Below are positions 1 to 10,989 of a DNA stretch of 64,000 nucleotides, one piece after another. The DNA lies in contig CAXKVR010000191.1 of NCBI GenBank assembly GCA_964058845.1, positions 90,597-154,596 on the forward strand, given 5' to 3'. Origin of the DNA: Carex sylvatica. Its lineage: Eukaryota > Streptophyta > Magnoliopsida > Poales > Cyperaceae. The position numbers and the translations under genes were made by a program. Every line of letters begins with the position of its first letter. Position 1 is the stretch's first letter. The notes under the pieces were generated by a model that did not search any database, had not been told where the DNA came from, and worked only from the letters and a program-made list of their open reading frames with translations.

Positions 1-100
1 CATTTATTTAAGCGAGACATTTACGTTTTGTTCTGGATCAGACTTGCAATGTAAATAAGTAAAACTCACCAACCAAAAATATATCAATTGTAATGTGAGA

Positions 101-530
101 GAGGAGGCTGTAAATGTATCTATTTTTTGTGCTTTTATTATGTCTTTACTTTTTAAAACAATAATTGTTCAAAATTTTAAATTTAAAAATTAAAATAAAA
201 CTGTTGGATATGATCTACATTATTTTATCTATACTCATGTAAAAAATTATGATATTTGAAATTTATTTTGATTGTCGTCAAGAACTTGTAAAAATATGCT
301 AATGTGGATCATTTCTAAATGTTGATTTTTTAACTTATTGATTCACAAAAAAAATCAAAATTGAAATGTTATAATTTTTTTTGTGAGCACTTAAAAAAAA
401 GTAACATAGATCACATCTAATGATTTTCTATATATTTTTTGGTGTTTATGTTTTAAATTTTGAGTTATTAATGTTTTAAAAATAAAAGCATGGTAGAGGC
501 ACAAAAAGTAGAGGCATTTGAACTCTCCTC
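101..530. mobile_element. MITE family A, copy 1 (diverged fold-back element)
   Basis: The block begins GAGGAGGCTG and ends in the inverse, CTCCTC, with subterminal GAGGC and CACAAAAA motifs. Its two halves are approximate reverse complements. The same terminal and internal motifs recur at 44143-44545 and 61859-62267, the latter with a perfect 9-bp TSD, so this is an older copy of that family. No TSD can be seen here (flanks AATGTGAGA and TACTTTGAA). It has no coding capacity. Confidence 0.7.
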
Positions 531-1901
531 TACTTTGAAACACTCAAGTAATTCTATTTAATACAAAACTAGTTGCTTTCAAAATATATTCATACAAATA
601 TGAACCGTATGAATGTGTATTAATTTTAAATTTCATATAAATTATCATTAATAAAAATATTATTTCTATAAACACCTAACTACTGCCTTTTAATATTTTT
701 CTTTTTTCTTTTAACATATATAATTATAAATGATCATCGTTAAACTTCCGTACTATCATCAAACATGTATAAATGTTAAACATAGCAAAAAATGTTTTAA
801 AAAAAAAGAGTTTACATTTTTTTTTTGTTAGAAGTAATTAATTTATAGTTAAAACACACAATTATCTGATCATTATGTTATTACTATTAGTTAAAAGCAA
901 TTATCTTATTCATAACAACTAGATAAGTATTTTACATATATGTTACGAAAAAATAGATACTGAATGTACTAAGAAGTTGCCATTAGTTAGTTAAATAAAC
1001 AGACATACCAATTCAACACATTTGGCTAGTTCGAAACATGTGTGTTATAATAAAATAAGGCTCTGCAGTTAGCTCGTTTGACTAGCCACTTGTTGCATCG
1101 GCTGGTGTTACCTTAAGAGGCCGCGTTTCAAGCTGACTTATTTGTTCACATTAGGCGCTGCACATGTTAAATCGTTTCTCAAATTTATAATTGTAATTAT
1201 AAACAGGGTTAATTTCTTATCGAAGGCTCTTGTACTATTTAAACTTCAACAGAGCACTTACATTGAGATGCACAGTTCGAATCTGCAGCGACAATACCGA
1301 TGGTAATTTATTTTGTAAAGTGTTTAACTTTGATCTAAAAGTTCATGTGCGAAGGGTACAAATACAAGTACAATGTTAGATCTGGAGCCTTAAATGCTAA
1401 CGATTCCGAACAAAATATTTGCAAATTAATTACGATCACTGATCCCACCGACTTAATTAAGTATAAACAATGGCACATCCTTGCTATCTCTGTGGCAACC
1501 ATTTCACTTTGCTAACTAAGATGCCGCCAAATATTAAATTTACAACCTCGATAAGACAGCGGAGAGGCAAATTGTATACTAAACAGAGGTATACAATTTA
1601 TGAAGGAACATAAGGTAAATTACATAAAATAACCCAGCTCAATAATATTCCATGTCTAGCGTGCAAATATACAGAGGATTTTCCAGCTTCATAAGGAGCC
1701 TAAACTAAACAAATAAAATATTTAGATGACAACAAAATACTAATTACCTGCCCAAAAATTTTAAACAAGCAAGTTGAGAAGAAAAAAAATAAAACATCAA
1801 TTTGTCATCATAGAACAGAACAAAAGAGGCTCACTAATCAGTATCTAATTTCGACCCCTCAATTTCTCCAATTTTACATCTTACATTATTCTTGCTCGAA
1901 A
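531..1901. other. Intergenic, AT-rich; 3' flank of the DUF761 gene
   Basis: I see no gene. The sequence is AT-rich with long A and T runs. A somewhat less AT-rich patch at about 1050-1300 has tRNA-promoter-like strings (TTAGCTCGTTTGA near 1071, GTTCGAATC near 1277), but they are too far apart to be called. The last 200 bp probably includes the 3' UTR of the gene on the minus strand. Confidence 0.5.
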
Positions 1902-3337
1902 CTAATTAGCAGCTCCACGAGTGAGCATCTCCTTATACCGGATGATTGAATCGAGCCGTTGCAGCTTCAGTTGGTTCCTAAATTTGTTAATGAAATCATC
2001 TGCCTTTGCATCAACTTCTCCATCATCCTCATCTAATGTCTGCTGCTTTGGGGTCTCGACTATCTCAAAATGTGAGAACGCCGACTTGTGGCTTGCTGAT
2101 TTCTTCATCCGCACTGGCAGTTTTGGCACAGGTGACCGTGCATCAGAATGGCTTCTCTCAATGTGGGGCTCATTGTGGTGCTCTTGCTCTTCCACTGGAT
2201 GATAAAAAGGAAATGAATTAGACTATAGTCTATAGATCAAATTGCAAATATAAAATGCAGCATCTGTTTAATTGATTATTGTTTTGTTTTGTGCCAATGT
2301 AGACACTTACTGCTTGCTAGGGATTTATGTTCAATAAGAAAAAAGTTGTTGTCTATATCAATTGATATACTGTTTAGTCTTGACAGTGACTGATTACTGT
2401 TTCTAGGATGCTTTGGTGATTCTTTTGTCCTTTTCTCCAATTTTCTGAGGCTGGTATTACCAGGGCATCTTTGAAAAAAAATAAGGAAACTGATAGTTCT
2501 ATCAAAAGAAAACAAAAGAAATCTGTTCGACCAACCTTCCCAATCACTTTTTAAAGTTCTTGATTATTGGAATGGGTGTTGTATTGGAATGGGTGTTGTT
2601 ATACTTTAAGTTAGTTGGAAATACTGCTATCCATGGTAGAAGTTACTGTTCTCTCTACAAACTTTTGTACAGTACTAGTTCATATCAAGTAAAAAAGCTA
2701 CGGTTTATCCCTGTATAAAACAGAAACTACTACTAAAATTGTAAGCTTAAACTTTCTGAGTACAACTGTACACATGCATGTCCAAAGATAAGATAAGAGT
2801 AAACAACACTGAGTAAGAAAATAGAGATACAATCCATAAAAAACACAAATTAAAAGCAATACCTTGTGAAGCAGAGTCCTGTAGCACATCCGTCGCTGGT
2901 TCTACTACTTCTCCAGTCTCAGCTTGATACTCGCCAGAGACAAATCGCGATAGATTAAATGATCTGAGACGGTCAAGAACCAGAGATGGTGCCCTCGTGA
3001 GAACACTTCGACCGAGACCGCCGGCGTAAACACCACCTCCAGCTACCGGAGCATTTTCCGACTGGATGTGTCCGGTTTCCATGGGGATCTCATTATGAGC
3101 GTACCGAGAGAAGCTAAATGAGCGGATTTGGTCTAGAACGAGGGAGGGGGCTCGCGTCAACGCTCCAGTACGGCCGTAGCTATCTCCGGCAGAGGATGGT
3201 GCGGTGGCGGAGGAGGAGCGCCCCTTGGAGGTGACGGCGATGGTCCCAATGACGAGGTTAAGGAGCACGAAGAACACGGCCGGGGTGAACCAGCTGAGAA
3301 GAGAGGTCCAGATAGAAGGAATCGCTTCCTCTAGCAT
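1902..3337 (-). CDS. DUF4408/DUF761 domain protein (two exons, 255 aa)
   Basis: Exon 1 is 3337-2863 and exon 2 is 2194-1902, joined across a 666-nt intron (donor CACAAG|GT, acceptor ATCCAG|TGG) that keeps the frame and creates a Val codon. The N-terminus (residues 9-35) is one hydrophobic segment rich in Trp, Phe, Leu and Val, typical of DUF4408. The last 32 residues carry the DUF761 signature DDFINKFRNQLKLQRLDSII followed by RYKEML. Between them a motif occurs twice (LTRAPSLVLDQIRSF and LTRAPSLVLDRLRSF), then an acidic linker. Plant proteins of this build include PAMP-induced A70-like proteins; the biochemical role is unknown. A small membrane-anchored protein is inferred. The start is the first ATG, directly before the hydrophobic segment. 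Length fits the family. Confidence 0.88.
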
Positions 3338-3671
3338 TTTCTTTGGGTTGATTTGTTGGAGAGGTTTAAGCAGAGGAGAAGGTGAGAGAGGAGTAGAGAG
3401 GAGATGAAGGGACCGGAATCACCGGATAAATAAAGAGTTGAGGTGGGAGTGTGAGTGCGACATCTGAGAGAGCCATTTGCCTATTTATTTATCCTCCGTG
3501 GAAAACAGAGTACCTGAGGCTGAGTAGACTTCACGGCCCATGTGGTCATTCACTCAATACTTTTTGTTTATTAATGTTTTCTAAATCTGTTTTTTCATAG
3601 ATGATTGATAAGTCGAGTTTCTTATCTAATTTTATGAGGTTCACCGTAGAGGTTTGCAAATGCCCATCGGC
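3338..3671. promoter_or_regulatory. 5' flank and likely promoter of the DUF761 gene (-)
   Basis: This is the upstream side of the minus-strand gene. It is purine-rich on the plus strand near the start codon (GAGAGAG, GGAGAGG), as expected for a CT-rich 5' leader on the coding strand. No clear TATA box could be fixed. The segment ends where the CCCG-rich repeat begins. Confidence 0.4.
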
Positions 3672-4222
3672 GGCGGACCCGACCCGTACTCGCCCGTGTC
3701 CGGTACCAGGGTTACCCGTGCCCGGTACCAGGGTTACCCGTGCCCGGTACCTGGGTTACCCGTGCCCGAGCCCGGGTATGGGTCGGGTAAACGGGTACAC
3801 GGGTACGGGTAAAAAACGGGTAGGGTACGGTTATTTGGTTCAAAACCCGAGCAAATCCGGTCCGATTTACGCCCGACCCGACCCCGACCCGACCCGAACC
3901 CGTACCCGACCCCGAACCCGTTAAAAAATTCAAAAAAATTCAAAAAATTTCAAAAAAAATTCAAAAAAATTCAAAAAATTCAAATTTTTTTGAAATTTCG
4001 AATTTGCCGCCTAAAAAAACAGAAAAAAAAAAAAAAAAAAAACGGGTACCCGACCCGGACCGCCCTACCCGTGCCGGGTACCACGGGCACGGGTATAACT
4101 CGGGTCGGGTATGGATTTTGAAAAATATACCCGAGTATACCCGACCCGAGATACCCGTACCCGACCCAAATCCGTGCCCGACCCCGGGTACGCCCGGTCC
4201 GCCCGAACCCGGTCCGACAGCA
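3672..4222. repeat. CCCG/CGGGT-rich repeat block, probably a hAT-like non-autonomous element
   Basis: Two GC-rich arms made of ACCCG/CGGGT words (3672-3920 and about 4040-4222) flank an A/T core (3921-4038) of short CAAAAAAATT-like units and a poly-A run. A 22-bp unit containing CCGGTACCAGGGTTACCCGT repeats three times in tandem at 3700-3765. Dense short subterminal repeats around a small core are known from plant hAT elements, so that origin is inferred. I could not fix TIRs or an 8-bp TSD. The Arg/Thr/Pro-rich reading frames here are products of the repeat, not genes. Confidence 0.55.
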
Positions 4223-5397
4223 TAACACTAGTTCACCGTTATCTACTATTATATATCCAACTGCTCCTAGTGTGGAAAAAATGTACCGTGCCGTGACCAA
4301 GTTAATTTTTCACGTGCCGTGTCGTGTCGTGACCAAAATTAATTTTTCTCACTCTAACTGCTCCTACAGGAGAAGTGTGACATATATTGACTACTATGAC
4401 ATAGATTGATGTTATTTTAGCGGCAGTAATATTGATTTCAAAATTCATTATTAATGTAGAATTTAAACTGTATAAACAGTTTTATGTTGTGAGTGATATA
4501 TTTACTTGCAAAATTTATAATGTTTTTAATTTGTTTAGTATAAAATTAAGCGGTAAAAAATAAGATTTTTAAGTTAATTTTAATGCAATTAGTTTTCATC
4601 ATTTTTTACCGCTTGATTTTATTTGAAATAAATTCAAAATTTTATAAATTTTACCTGTAAATGTATCGCTCGTAAGCTGGATCGATTTGAACTATTAGAT
4701 TCGTTGTTTGCAGCATATTCGATGAATTTTGAAATCTCTATCAATATAGCTAAAATAACAGTGACGCCATAATAGTCTGACTCAGTTATGTATTGAACTT
4801 TATTTATTTCTGGTTTGAAGATTGATTACTATCAGAGTGAGTGAATCCAAGTTTCTATCGACACCTATCCGAGATTAAATAATAATTATCAAAATATATC
4901 AAATTTATCAAATTTATCATATTTAATACATTATGCTGTATATAGTGACACATTACAAATGAAAACCATTGATGTCACAAATTAATAACGCATATATGTA
5001 AAGCGATATTTTATTTAAAATTCATATAATACACGATTGATATATCAAAATTAATGATTGGTTGCAGTTAATTACGTTGTTTTATTTTATTTCACATCGG
5101 TAATTTTGTTTTAAAATGAACTCCGAAGATATAATTTATATGGCATAAAATATCAACGATTTAAATTGTTATTCAAAATTAAAAATATTTAATTATTAAG
5201 TATGATTCTTTCTAATTTAAGTAATGTGGAATAAATAATTGGACCTTTTATATTGATGGGTTTTAAACTTTTTGTGTTGTTCTTCAGGTAGTTAAAAATG
5301 TTTGCATGCTTTGATATGTTTTTATCTATCATAATAAGATCTTTTCCCCATGTTTTATAATCTCACATTTTATAACTCATCAAAATATGAATGATTA
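4223..5397. other. Intergenic with a decayed family-C MITE at about 4440-4740
   Basis: There is no gene. Around 4440-4740 a degraded fold-back is visible: a TTTAGTATAAAATTAAGCGG-like stretch is followed after about 60 bp by its inverse and then by a GTAAATGTATCGCTCGTAAG-like stretch. These are the internal motifs of family C (see 10159-10576), but the termini are lost. The remainder is AT-rich with no recognisable feature. Confidence 0.45.
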
Positions 5398-5406
5398 ATC
5401 AAACAT

Positions 5407-5798
5407 GAGTACGGTTAAAATGCATCATTGGTTTTGTGCTCCAATCATATTTCATGTCTCTATCTTCATTTATCAACTTCAAACAGTCAATCCGAACCAT
5501 TCATCTTGTTCTACATATTAAAACGTGCTTAGAGACCAAATTTTATATTTTTTGAAATTTTTTTACTATTTTTTTAGATAGGTACAAAATCACTGTTTTA
5601 GGATGGTCCAGATGCAGTAATTTTGTACCTATCTAAAAAAATAGTAATTTAAAAAGAAAAATCAAATTTGATCTCTAAGCACATTTTAATATGTAGAACA
5701 AGATGAACGATTCAGATCGACTGTTTGAACTTTGTAAACAGAGATAGAGATAAGTTATAATTGAGACACAAAATCAATAATGCATTTTAACCCTTCTC
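5407..5798. mobile_element. MITE family B, copy 1 (Mutator-type, perfect TSD)
   Basis: The element starts GAGTACGGTTAAAATGCAT and ends with the inverse, ATGCATTTTAACCCTTCTC. It is flanked by a perfect 9-bp TSD, ATCAAACAT, at 5398-5406 and 5799-5807. The two halves are near reverse complements down to a centre at about 5600, so a transcript would fold into one long hairpin. It has no coding capacity. The 9-bp TSD places it with Mutator-like elements. Confidence 0.92.
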
Positions 5799-5895
5799 AT
5801 CAAACATATATATAAACTTGTGTTGGTAAAAGATAAACAGTAGATTATATCATGGCCCGCCATATCCTTTTTGAGTTAACAAAAGATGAAAGGGA

Positions 5896-5918
5896 GGGGG
5901 GGGGGGGGGGGGGGGGGG
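5896..5918 (+). repeat. Uninterrupted run of 23 G
   Basis: Twenty-three consecutive G residues, preceded by GGGA, lie in AT-rich DNA about 100 bp beyond MITE B copy 1. The run could form a G-quadruplex. Its length may not be exact because homopolymers are error-prone in sequencing. Confidence 0.9.
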
Positions 5919-6442
5919 TAAAGAGAAAACTATCCTTTAAATCGTAGAGAAAAAAAATGGAAAAAGCAAAATGATACTTTTAGTGTCTTGGACTCTTGGT
6001 CCTGCTTCCCTTCTTTTGACTCTCCGTTAAAATTTTAAGTAGTAAAATAAATAAACTTAACTCGGATAACCTAATCATCAATCTCCTCTCCTCCCTCTTT
6101 TTTGTTTTTTCTTTGATTCGTGAAGCACAGGATCCGGACCCCGGATAGGTGCGTGTACCCGCGGCGACGACTTGACTAGGGAGTCAAGTGAGTCCACACC
6201 CTCTAAGGTAACATATTACTTGAGTTTACATTTAAATCGTTGTCGATTCGGCCATACGAACGAAACCCTTTTATATTCGTGCTAAAGTACATGGGACGGT
6301 CCAGATCTAAATTCAAAATTTATGTTACCTGAGAAGATATGAATTCGGCAAGTGACGAGCACATGGGAATGGGAATCGGGAGATGAGAAAAACGACAGAC
6401 CGTGTGAAATGATTGACATTTTGACAGTGGGCTGCATTAAAG
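5919..6442. other. Intergenic; contains a short repeat also seen near 42.3 kb
   Basis: There is no gene. The stretch around 6265-6310 (CCCTTTTATATTCGTG, then GGGACGGTCCAGATCT) resembles 42280-42322 (CCCTTTCATATTTGTG, then CGGACGGTTCAGATCT), so both are probably pieces of one dispersed repeat. Confidence 0.4.
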
Positions 6443-6856
6443 GAATCCGCATCACCCCAGGTACCTGAGGTGCAAGCAGTGAATTTGAACCATTCATTTC
6501 ACTTGGCACGAATCGCAAAGCAGACATCCTAAGCTTCAACGAATTCGTATCCTCTGCATTAACTCAAAAAATAATCTTTTGAGTTAAAATATCTGAATTG
6601 TCTGATTAACTTTAAGTTCGTGCGAATTGAATTCGCATTAATATTGAAGACTTCTTATATTTTAGACGGAGATTGAATGAGCTCTGTTTACAATTGGACG
6701 GACAATATCTATTAACTCAAAAAATATTTATTTGAGTTAATGCAGACGATGCGGACTCAGCTTCAACAGCTACTGGATTGAATTTAGCCTGAATAGAATT
6801 AATCTGGACCGTCCATTTTTAATAATTGCACCTCAGGTACCGGTGGATACGGACTC
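6443..6856. mobile_element. MITE family D (Mutator-type, near-perfect TSD)
   Basis: The ends GAATCCGCATCACC and GGTGGATACGGACTC are imperfect inverse copies, followed inward on both sides by the palindromic GGTACCTGAGGTGCAA motif. The flanks GCATTAAAG (6434-6442) and GCATTAGAG (6857-6865) match at 8 of 9 positions. Internal inverted motifs CTGCATTAACTCAAA and TTTGAGTTAATGCAG pair across the centre. It is non-coding and is assigned to the Mutator type by TSD length. Confidence 0.82.
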
Positions 6857-6865
6857 GCATTAGAG

Positions 6866-8063
6866 GCCCCGCGTTGTCCGGTTTTAAGAAGAGAAATTTT
6901 GCATGTTCCTTACGGCTTATTTTATTTTAATTCAATAGTGTTTTGATCGGCTTTACGCAACAACTCGCAAGTCGGCATGAACTTTTGAGCGCTGCGAAAT
7001 ATCCATGCGTTACTGACAGTGGACTCTGACAGCCTGACAGCCTGAGGGTCGGTCAAATTGTCAAACTGCTTATCTGTCGACAGTAATTACTTGATATTTT
7101 AGAAGATTATATAGATATCAATGAGTTCAATGGATATTTCAAATCGGATGATATTATGAAATTATTGTCCAAATCATGAAATTTTTTGCTCTAATTTGCT
7201 GTTTTGTTTTTTCTTCTTTTCCATGATGCTGACCTTCTCGTGTCCCCCGTGTTAGCCAATTGTTACATATGAGAAGTTATTAACTCTTTTTGTTGTATTT
7301 TAATCATATATATTTTGTTCGAATCTCTTTTTCTACTACCAAATGTTACAAATTATGCATTAGAAACATAATGTTTCAAGAAACAATTAAATTTTGATAA
7401 AAAATAGGTAAAATTTATTATGATGAAAAAAACGAGAGGAATAAGTGTTTTGAGAGAATAAGGTGATAAGCACATTATTTTTAATATATAATTGCTTTAA
7501 TGTTATAGGGTTTTTTTGTATAAAAGTCATCAAGTGATTACCGTCACTATACTTCAAATAAATCTATTTGTCATAGTAAAATCAAGAGAAAATTACACAA
7601 ATAGTTTTTAAAGTATCACTTAACTATCATTTTGTGCAAATGCATTAATTTAAGATAGAAATTTTGCAGTTCATATTGTTGCCATTTGGATTTGTAAGTT
7701 TCAAAATATTAGTGAAGAGAAGAGTTGTAGGCATGGGATGGCACAAAAAACTTATGATAATTAATTAGATTTATTCTCTATATAATTTCATTTTTCATTA
7801 AAGGGAACGAAATATTAGACAATGGATTTTTAAATAGAGTTTGATAAATTTTCTTCTTTATAAAAATATCCTACTTTTAGCAGATAATTGGCTGATAAAG
7901 ACTATTCTAATTAATTGGCTTCCACACGAAACCATAACTTCCACACGAAGCTTCCACTAATTCTAAAACACTTGATAGGGTAATATATTTTGTTGACATT
8001 TTTTCCCCAAAAAAGATACGGTCGATAATTCCAAATTCTAATATTGGTATCGACGGGCCATTA
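6866..8063. other. Intergenic, no gene seen
   Basis: The sequence is AT-rich. A duplicated GACAGCCTGA motif occurs near 7030. I see no reading frame, RNA gene or element with recognisable ends. Confidence 0.5.
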
Positions 8064-8100
8064 GTTCATTAGCTCAGTGGTAGAGCGCATCCCTTGTAAT
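8064..8100 (+). pseudogene. 5'-half tRNA-Thr-like relic
   Basis: A perfect A-box-like TAGCTCAGTGG (8070-8080), then TAGAGCGCAT and an anticodon-loop-like CCTTGTAAT with a TGT anticodon, resemble the 5' half of a tRNA-Thr(UGU). No matching 3' half follows. A B-box-like GTTCGATCC lies at 8176-8184, too far for a tRNA but conceivable for a SINE head. It is either a tRNA fragment or a SINE relic. Confidence 0.4.
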
Positions 8101-9227
8101 TGCTTATGTGGTGTCTGGACAGCCTTCTATTTTATTTAGTTGGTCAATTTAATCTGAACAAAAGGAATATTTACTGTTCGATCCATATATCCTGAATTCC
8201 TGACAAAGAAGACCAATGAGCCCTCAGCGCAAGTCTTTCGCGCCTGCTTCCTTCCAATGTCACACTCGTAATTAACCTTTTGCAATTTCAACCACTAGAT
8301 ATTATTTTGGTTTTCTTACTTCTGCGAAACAACAAAATGGAAGGAGTCATTCTCTGAGAGTAAGGCGAGCACGGTATTTGAGAAAATGATGGGACTTTAT
8401 CGTCCATGCCAAGGAAACATGAGAAATTTTGTGAGGACAGAAAAGAAAATCTATTGAAAATTACGTTTTGGAATTAGAGAACCAACTCCATACATGAGGG
8501 ATAACGTAGAGCCTATCATTTTTTTTTTTTTTGAAAAAATCCTGCTAATTTTAACCACGGAAAAGAAGTCGGTATTTCTATTATCATCCCTGTTTTATAG
8601 TTGCCAAGATAAAACTTACTCATGAAGGTTCAGTATTTCTTATTGGATGCCTAACCATTACTAGCTAGTATTATATACCACCTGTTTATCTATCTCATGA
8701 ACTTTTCAAATTATGATGCAAAACTAAGTGTTAGAATTCATTTCAAATAATCAGGCCGTGCAATAAAAAATTAAATAAAATAATCAAGTACCGCAAGTGA
8801 ATCGATAGGTAGTGCTTTTGTCTGATTTCTTTTATGATGTGTGCATACTTAATTCGTACAAATATTGAAACAGCACATACGCATAATAATAAAACGAATC
8901 AAAGAGAAATATTGCCCATCAAATATCAAATCAATATGATGCCAATTAGACCCGAATCACATCTATAAGAGAGATAATTTGACTTAATGCAACATAAAAG
9001 AAGATCTATATATAGGAACCGAATTCTCTGCTCTCTTGAGAGTAGAAATTTTTTGTCTCCAGAGTCACTGTATGTAAATCTTTAATTTAAAAATGAACAA
9101 TGACCGACTCTCTTTAATAATGATTGACTTCACACACAATAACTTAAGGGACAAAAAATTCCTGCATTCAAAGTACTCAAAGTACAGAGAATTTGAGCCT
9201 ATATATATATATATATATATATGCTAT
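8101..9227. repeat. Local segmental duplication, copy 1 (unit about 8240-9000)
   Basis: Words from this segment reappear in the same order further right: TCACACTCGTAA and CACTAGATATT at 9232-9270, TTGAGAAAATGATG and CTGCTAATTTTAACCA at 10060-10670, and ATCTATCTCATGA and AATTATGATGCAAAAC at 13540-13570. Divergence is high. A (TA) microsatellite lies near 9200-9222. No gene is evident. Confidence 0.55.
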
Positions 9228-10158
9228 AAACGTCACCCTCGTAAACATTTCAGTTTCCACCACTAAATATTCTTTGGTCCGACTTCCTATTGCGGCGAAA
9301 GGAGTAAAATTTCCTGACAGAGTACGATAGCTCCACCAGCTGTTCAGAGCTTTATTAGCTTAATTTTGTGATATGGCAAATTAAAGGGTTAACCTAATTA
9401 AACTTGTGTAGTGTGTAGGGCTAGGGTATAAAAGGTTTCAGATTTCAGAATCTGGACAGAAGCGATCGATATATTATGCGTCTCCAGTTTCTGTACATGA
9501 TAAGACAGACAAACATACGTGTAGATTTTGTGATCATTTGTCTTCAAAAGCAAGCGCCACAGTGTCGCCTGAGAACCAAGAGATCCAGTGAGTTCCCGCA
9601 AGCTAACAAAATTCGGAATAATTGAGTGAAAACGGCCATAAACTATGATGCAAACGGATCGGAAGGTGGTAAAATTTTATATATATCTGTTTTATTTTTG
9701 GAATACGGATATGGACATAGATACAGGTACAGATTGAAAATTAAATTAATACATATCAGATATTTATTTTTTAATACTACTATTTATTACAAAAAAATAA
9801 AATATTATTAAAAAATATCAATGTTAATAATATTTATCTAATTATAACGATAAATAATATAATTTTTTTATAATATATATATAATTGTATAGTATATATC
9901 TACTAATCAGATATGAATAATTAAAATTTTAAATCGTATTCATATTTATACATGTATGTATAAACTGTGTCAACCAATAAATATCATAATTGGAGGAAAA
10001 TAATGATAATTATACTTATAAAATTGAAAGCAGCGACTTTTGGAGATAATGAAGGCACGTTAATTGAGAAAATGATGTACTTTATCCTAAATGAAAATTA
10101 AACATTATGTGAGGATAGACAAACAAAAAATGAATTGAAAACTACGTTCTAAAACTTA
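9228..10158. repeat. Local segmental duplication, copy 2 (first part)
   Basis: This is the diverged second copy of the 8240-9000 segment. It is expanded by unrelated AT-rich sequence (about 9620-9990) and cut by the family-C MITE at 10159. It resumes at 10586-10760 and, beyond the plant-mobile-domain element, at 13540-13810. No gene is evident. Confidence 0.5.
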
Positions 10159-10576
10159 GAGTAGAACTAGGGTGTTCTTAAATTGATCAAGCCTTTTTTG
10201 TGAATTCAAGTCTAAAATTTGTTAAATTAGTTTCAAATGACGAATTCGGGCCGTTAAAACCCGCCTACAGTCTTACGAGTGATATGTCTATATGTGAAAT
10301 TTTTAAACATTTGAATTAATTTAGTATAAAATTAATCGGTCAACATTAGAGGGTTAATAAATTAATTTTAATGCATTTATTTTTTGAACATTTTTTAACC
10401 GCTTGACTTTATACTTAATTAATTCGAATGTTTAAAATTTTCACATGTAGACACATCACTCGTAAGGTAGACGGATTTTAACGATTCGAATTCGTCATTT
10501 AAAATCAATCTGACGAATTTTATACTTGAATTCATCAAAAGTCTTGGTGAACTTAAAAACACCCTGGTTCTACTCT
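10159..10576. mobile_element. MITE family C, copy 1 (perfect 9-bp TSD)
   Basis: The ends GAGTAGAACTAGGGTGTTCT and AGAACACCCTAGTTCTACTC (with small differences) are inverted. The TSD TAAAACTTA lies at 10150-10158 and 10577-10585. Comparison with the related segment near 8470, which lacks the element, confirms an insertion. Internal inverted arms contain ACATGTAGACAC and TTAATTTAGTATAAAATTAA-like words shared by all family-C copies. Confidence 0.9.
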
Positions 10577-10585
10577 TAAAACTTA

Positions 10586-10989
10586 ATAAACCAAGCAACC
10601 TCATACGTGAGTAACGTGATGGACCACATAAAACCGAGTATTCTTTCTAATAAAAGCTGCTAATTTTAACCAAACTTTCCAGCTTGAGTACAGACAAGAA
10701 GTTGACCTATTTATTATCATCCATCAACCAGTGCTTTTATATGAACTACAAGTTAACAGTTAATTAACAAAATAAAATTTGCATGCGATACTGCAGTGTT
10801 GTTGAACAAGTTCAAAATGAAGTTTTTTAAAACAGCCAAATCATACCTATAATATAGATTTTTTTTATTTAACTCTCATAATTAGTGTAATTTTTATTCT
10901 AATAACATAAGTTTGTTTATTTTTGAAAGAAGAACAATAAAAGCTTCAGATCTACAAATTTCGTTAGGTATGTATTTAATTCTTTTATA
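10586..10989. other. Left part of a plant-mobile-domain element (about 10860 on)
   Basis: Up to about 10760 this is the local duplication. From about 10860 (AACTCTCATAATTAGTGT..., GAAAGAAGAACAATAAAAG) it matches the reverse complement of 41690-41790 inside the Mutator-like element at 39006-42166, including the segment that ends at the splice-donor-like TTAGGTATGT. It is therefore probably the 5' leader of the PMD gene of a related element. Confidence 0.6.

Noticed and set aside
1071..1290. SINE or tRNA-related unit (TTAGCTCGTTTGA ... GTTCGAATC)
   Set aside because: The boxes are about 200 bp apart and imperfect; no tail or TSD seen.
3601..4300. Arg/Thr/Pro and Gly/Arg-rich open frames
   Set aside because: Caused by the CCCG/CGGGT repeat on both strands; no start context or homology.
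8064..8136. Functional tRNA gene
   Set aside because: The 3' half cannot form anticodon, T and acceptor stems with the 5' half.
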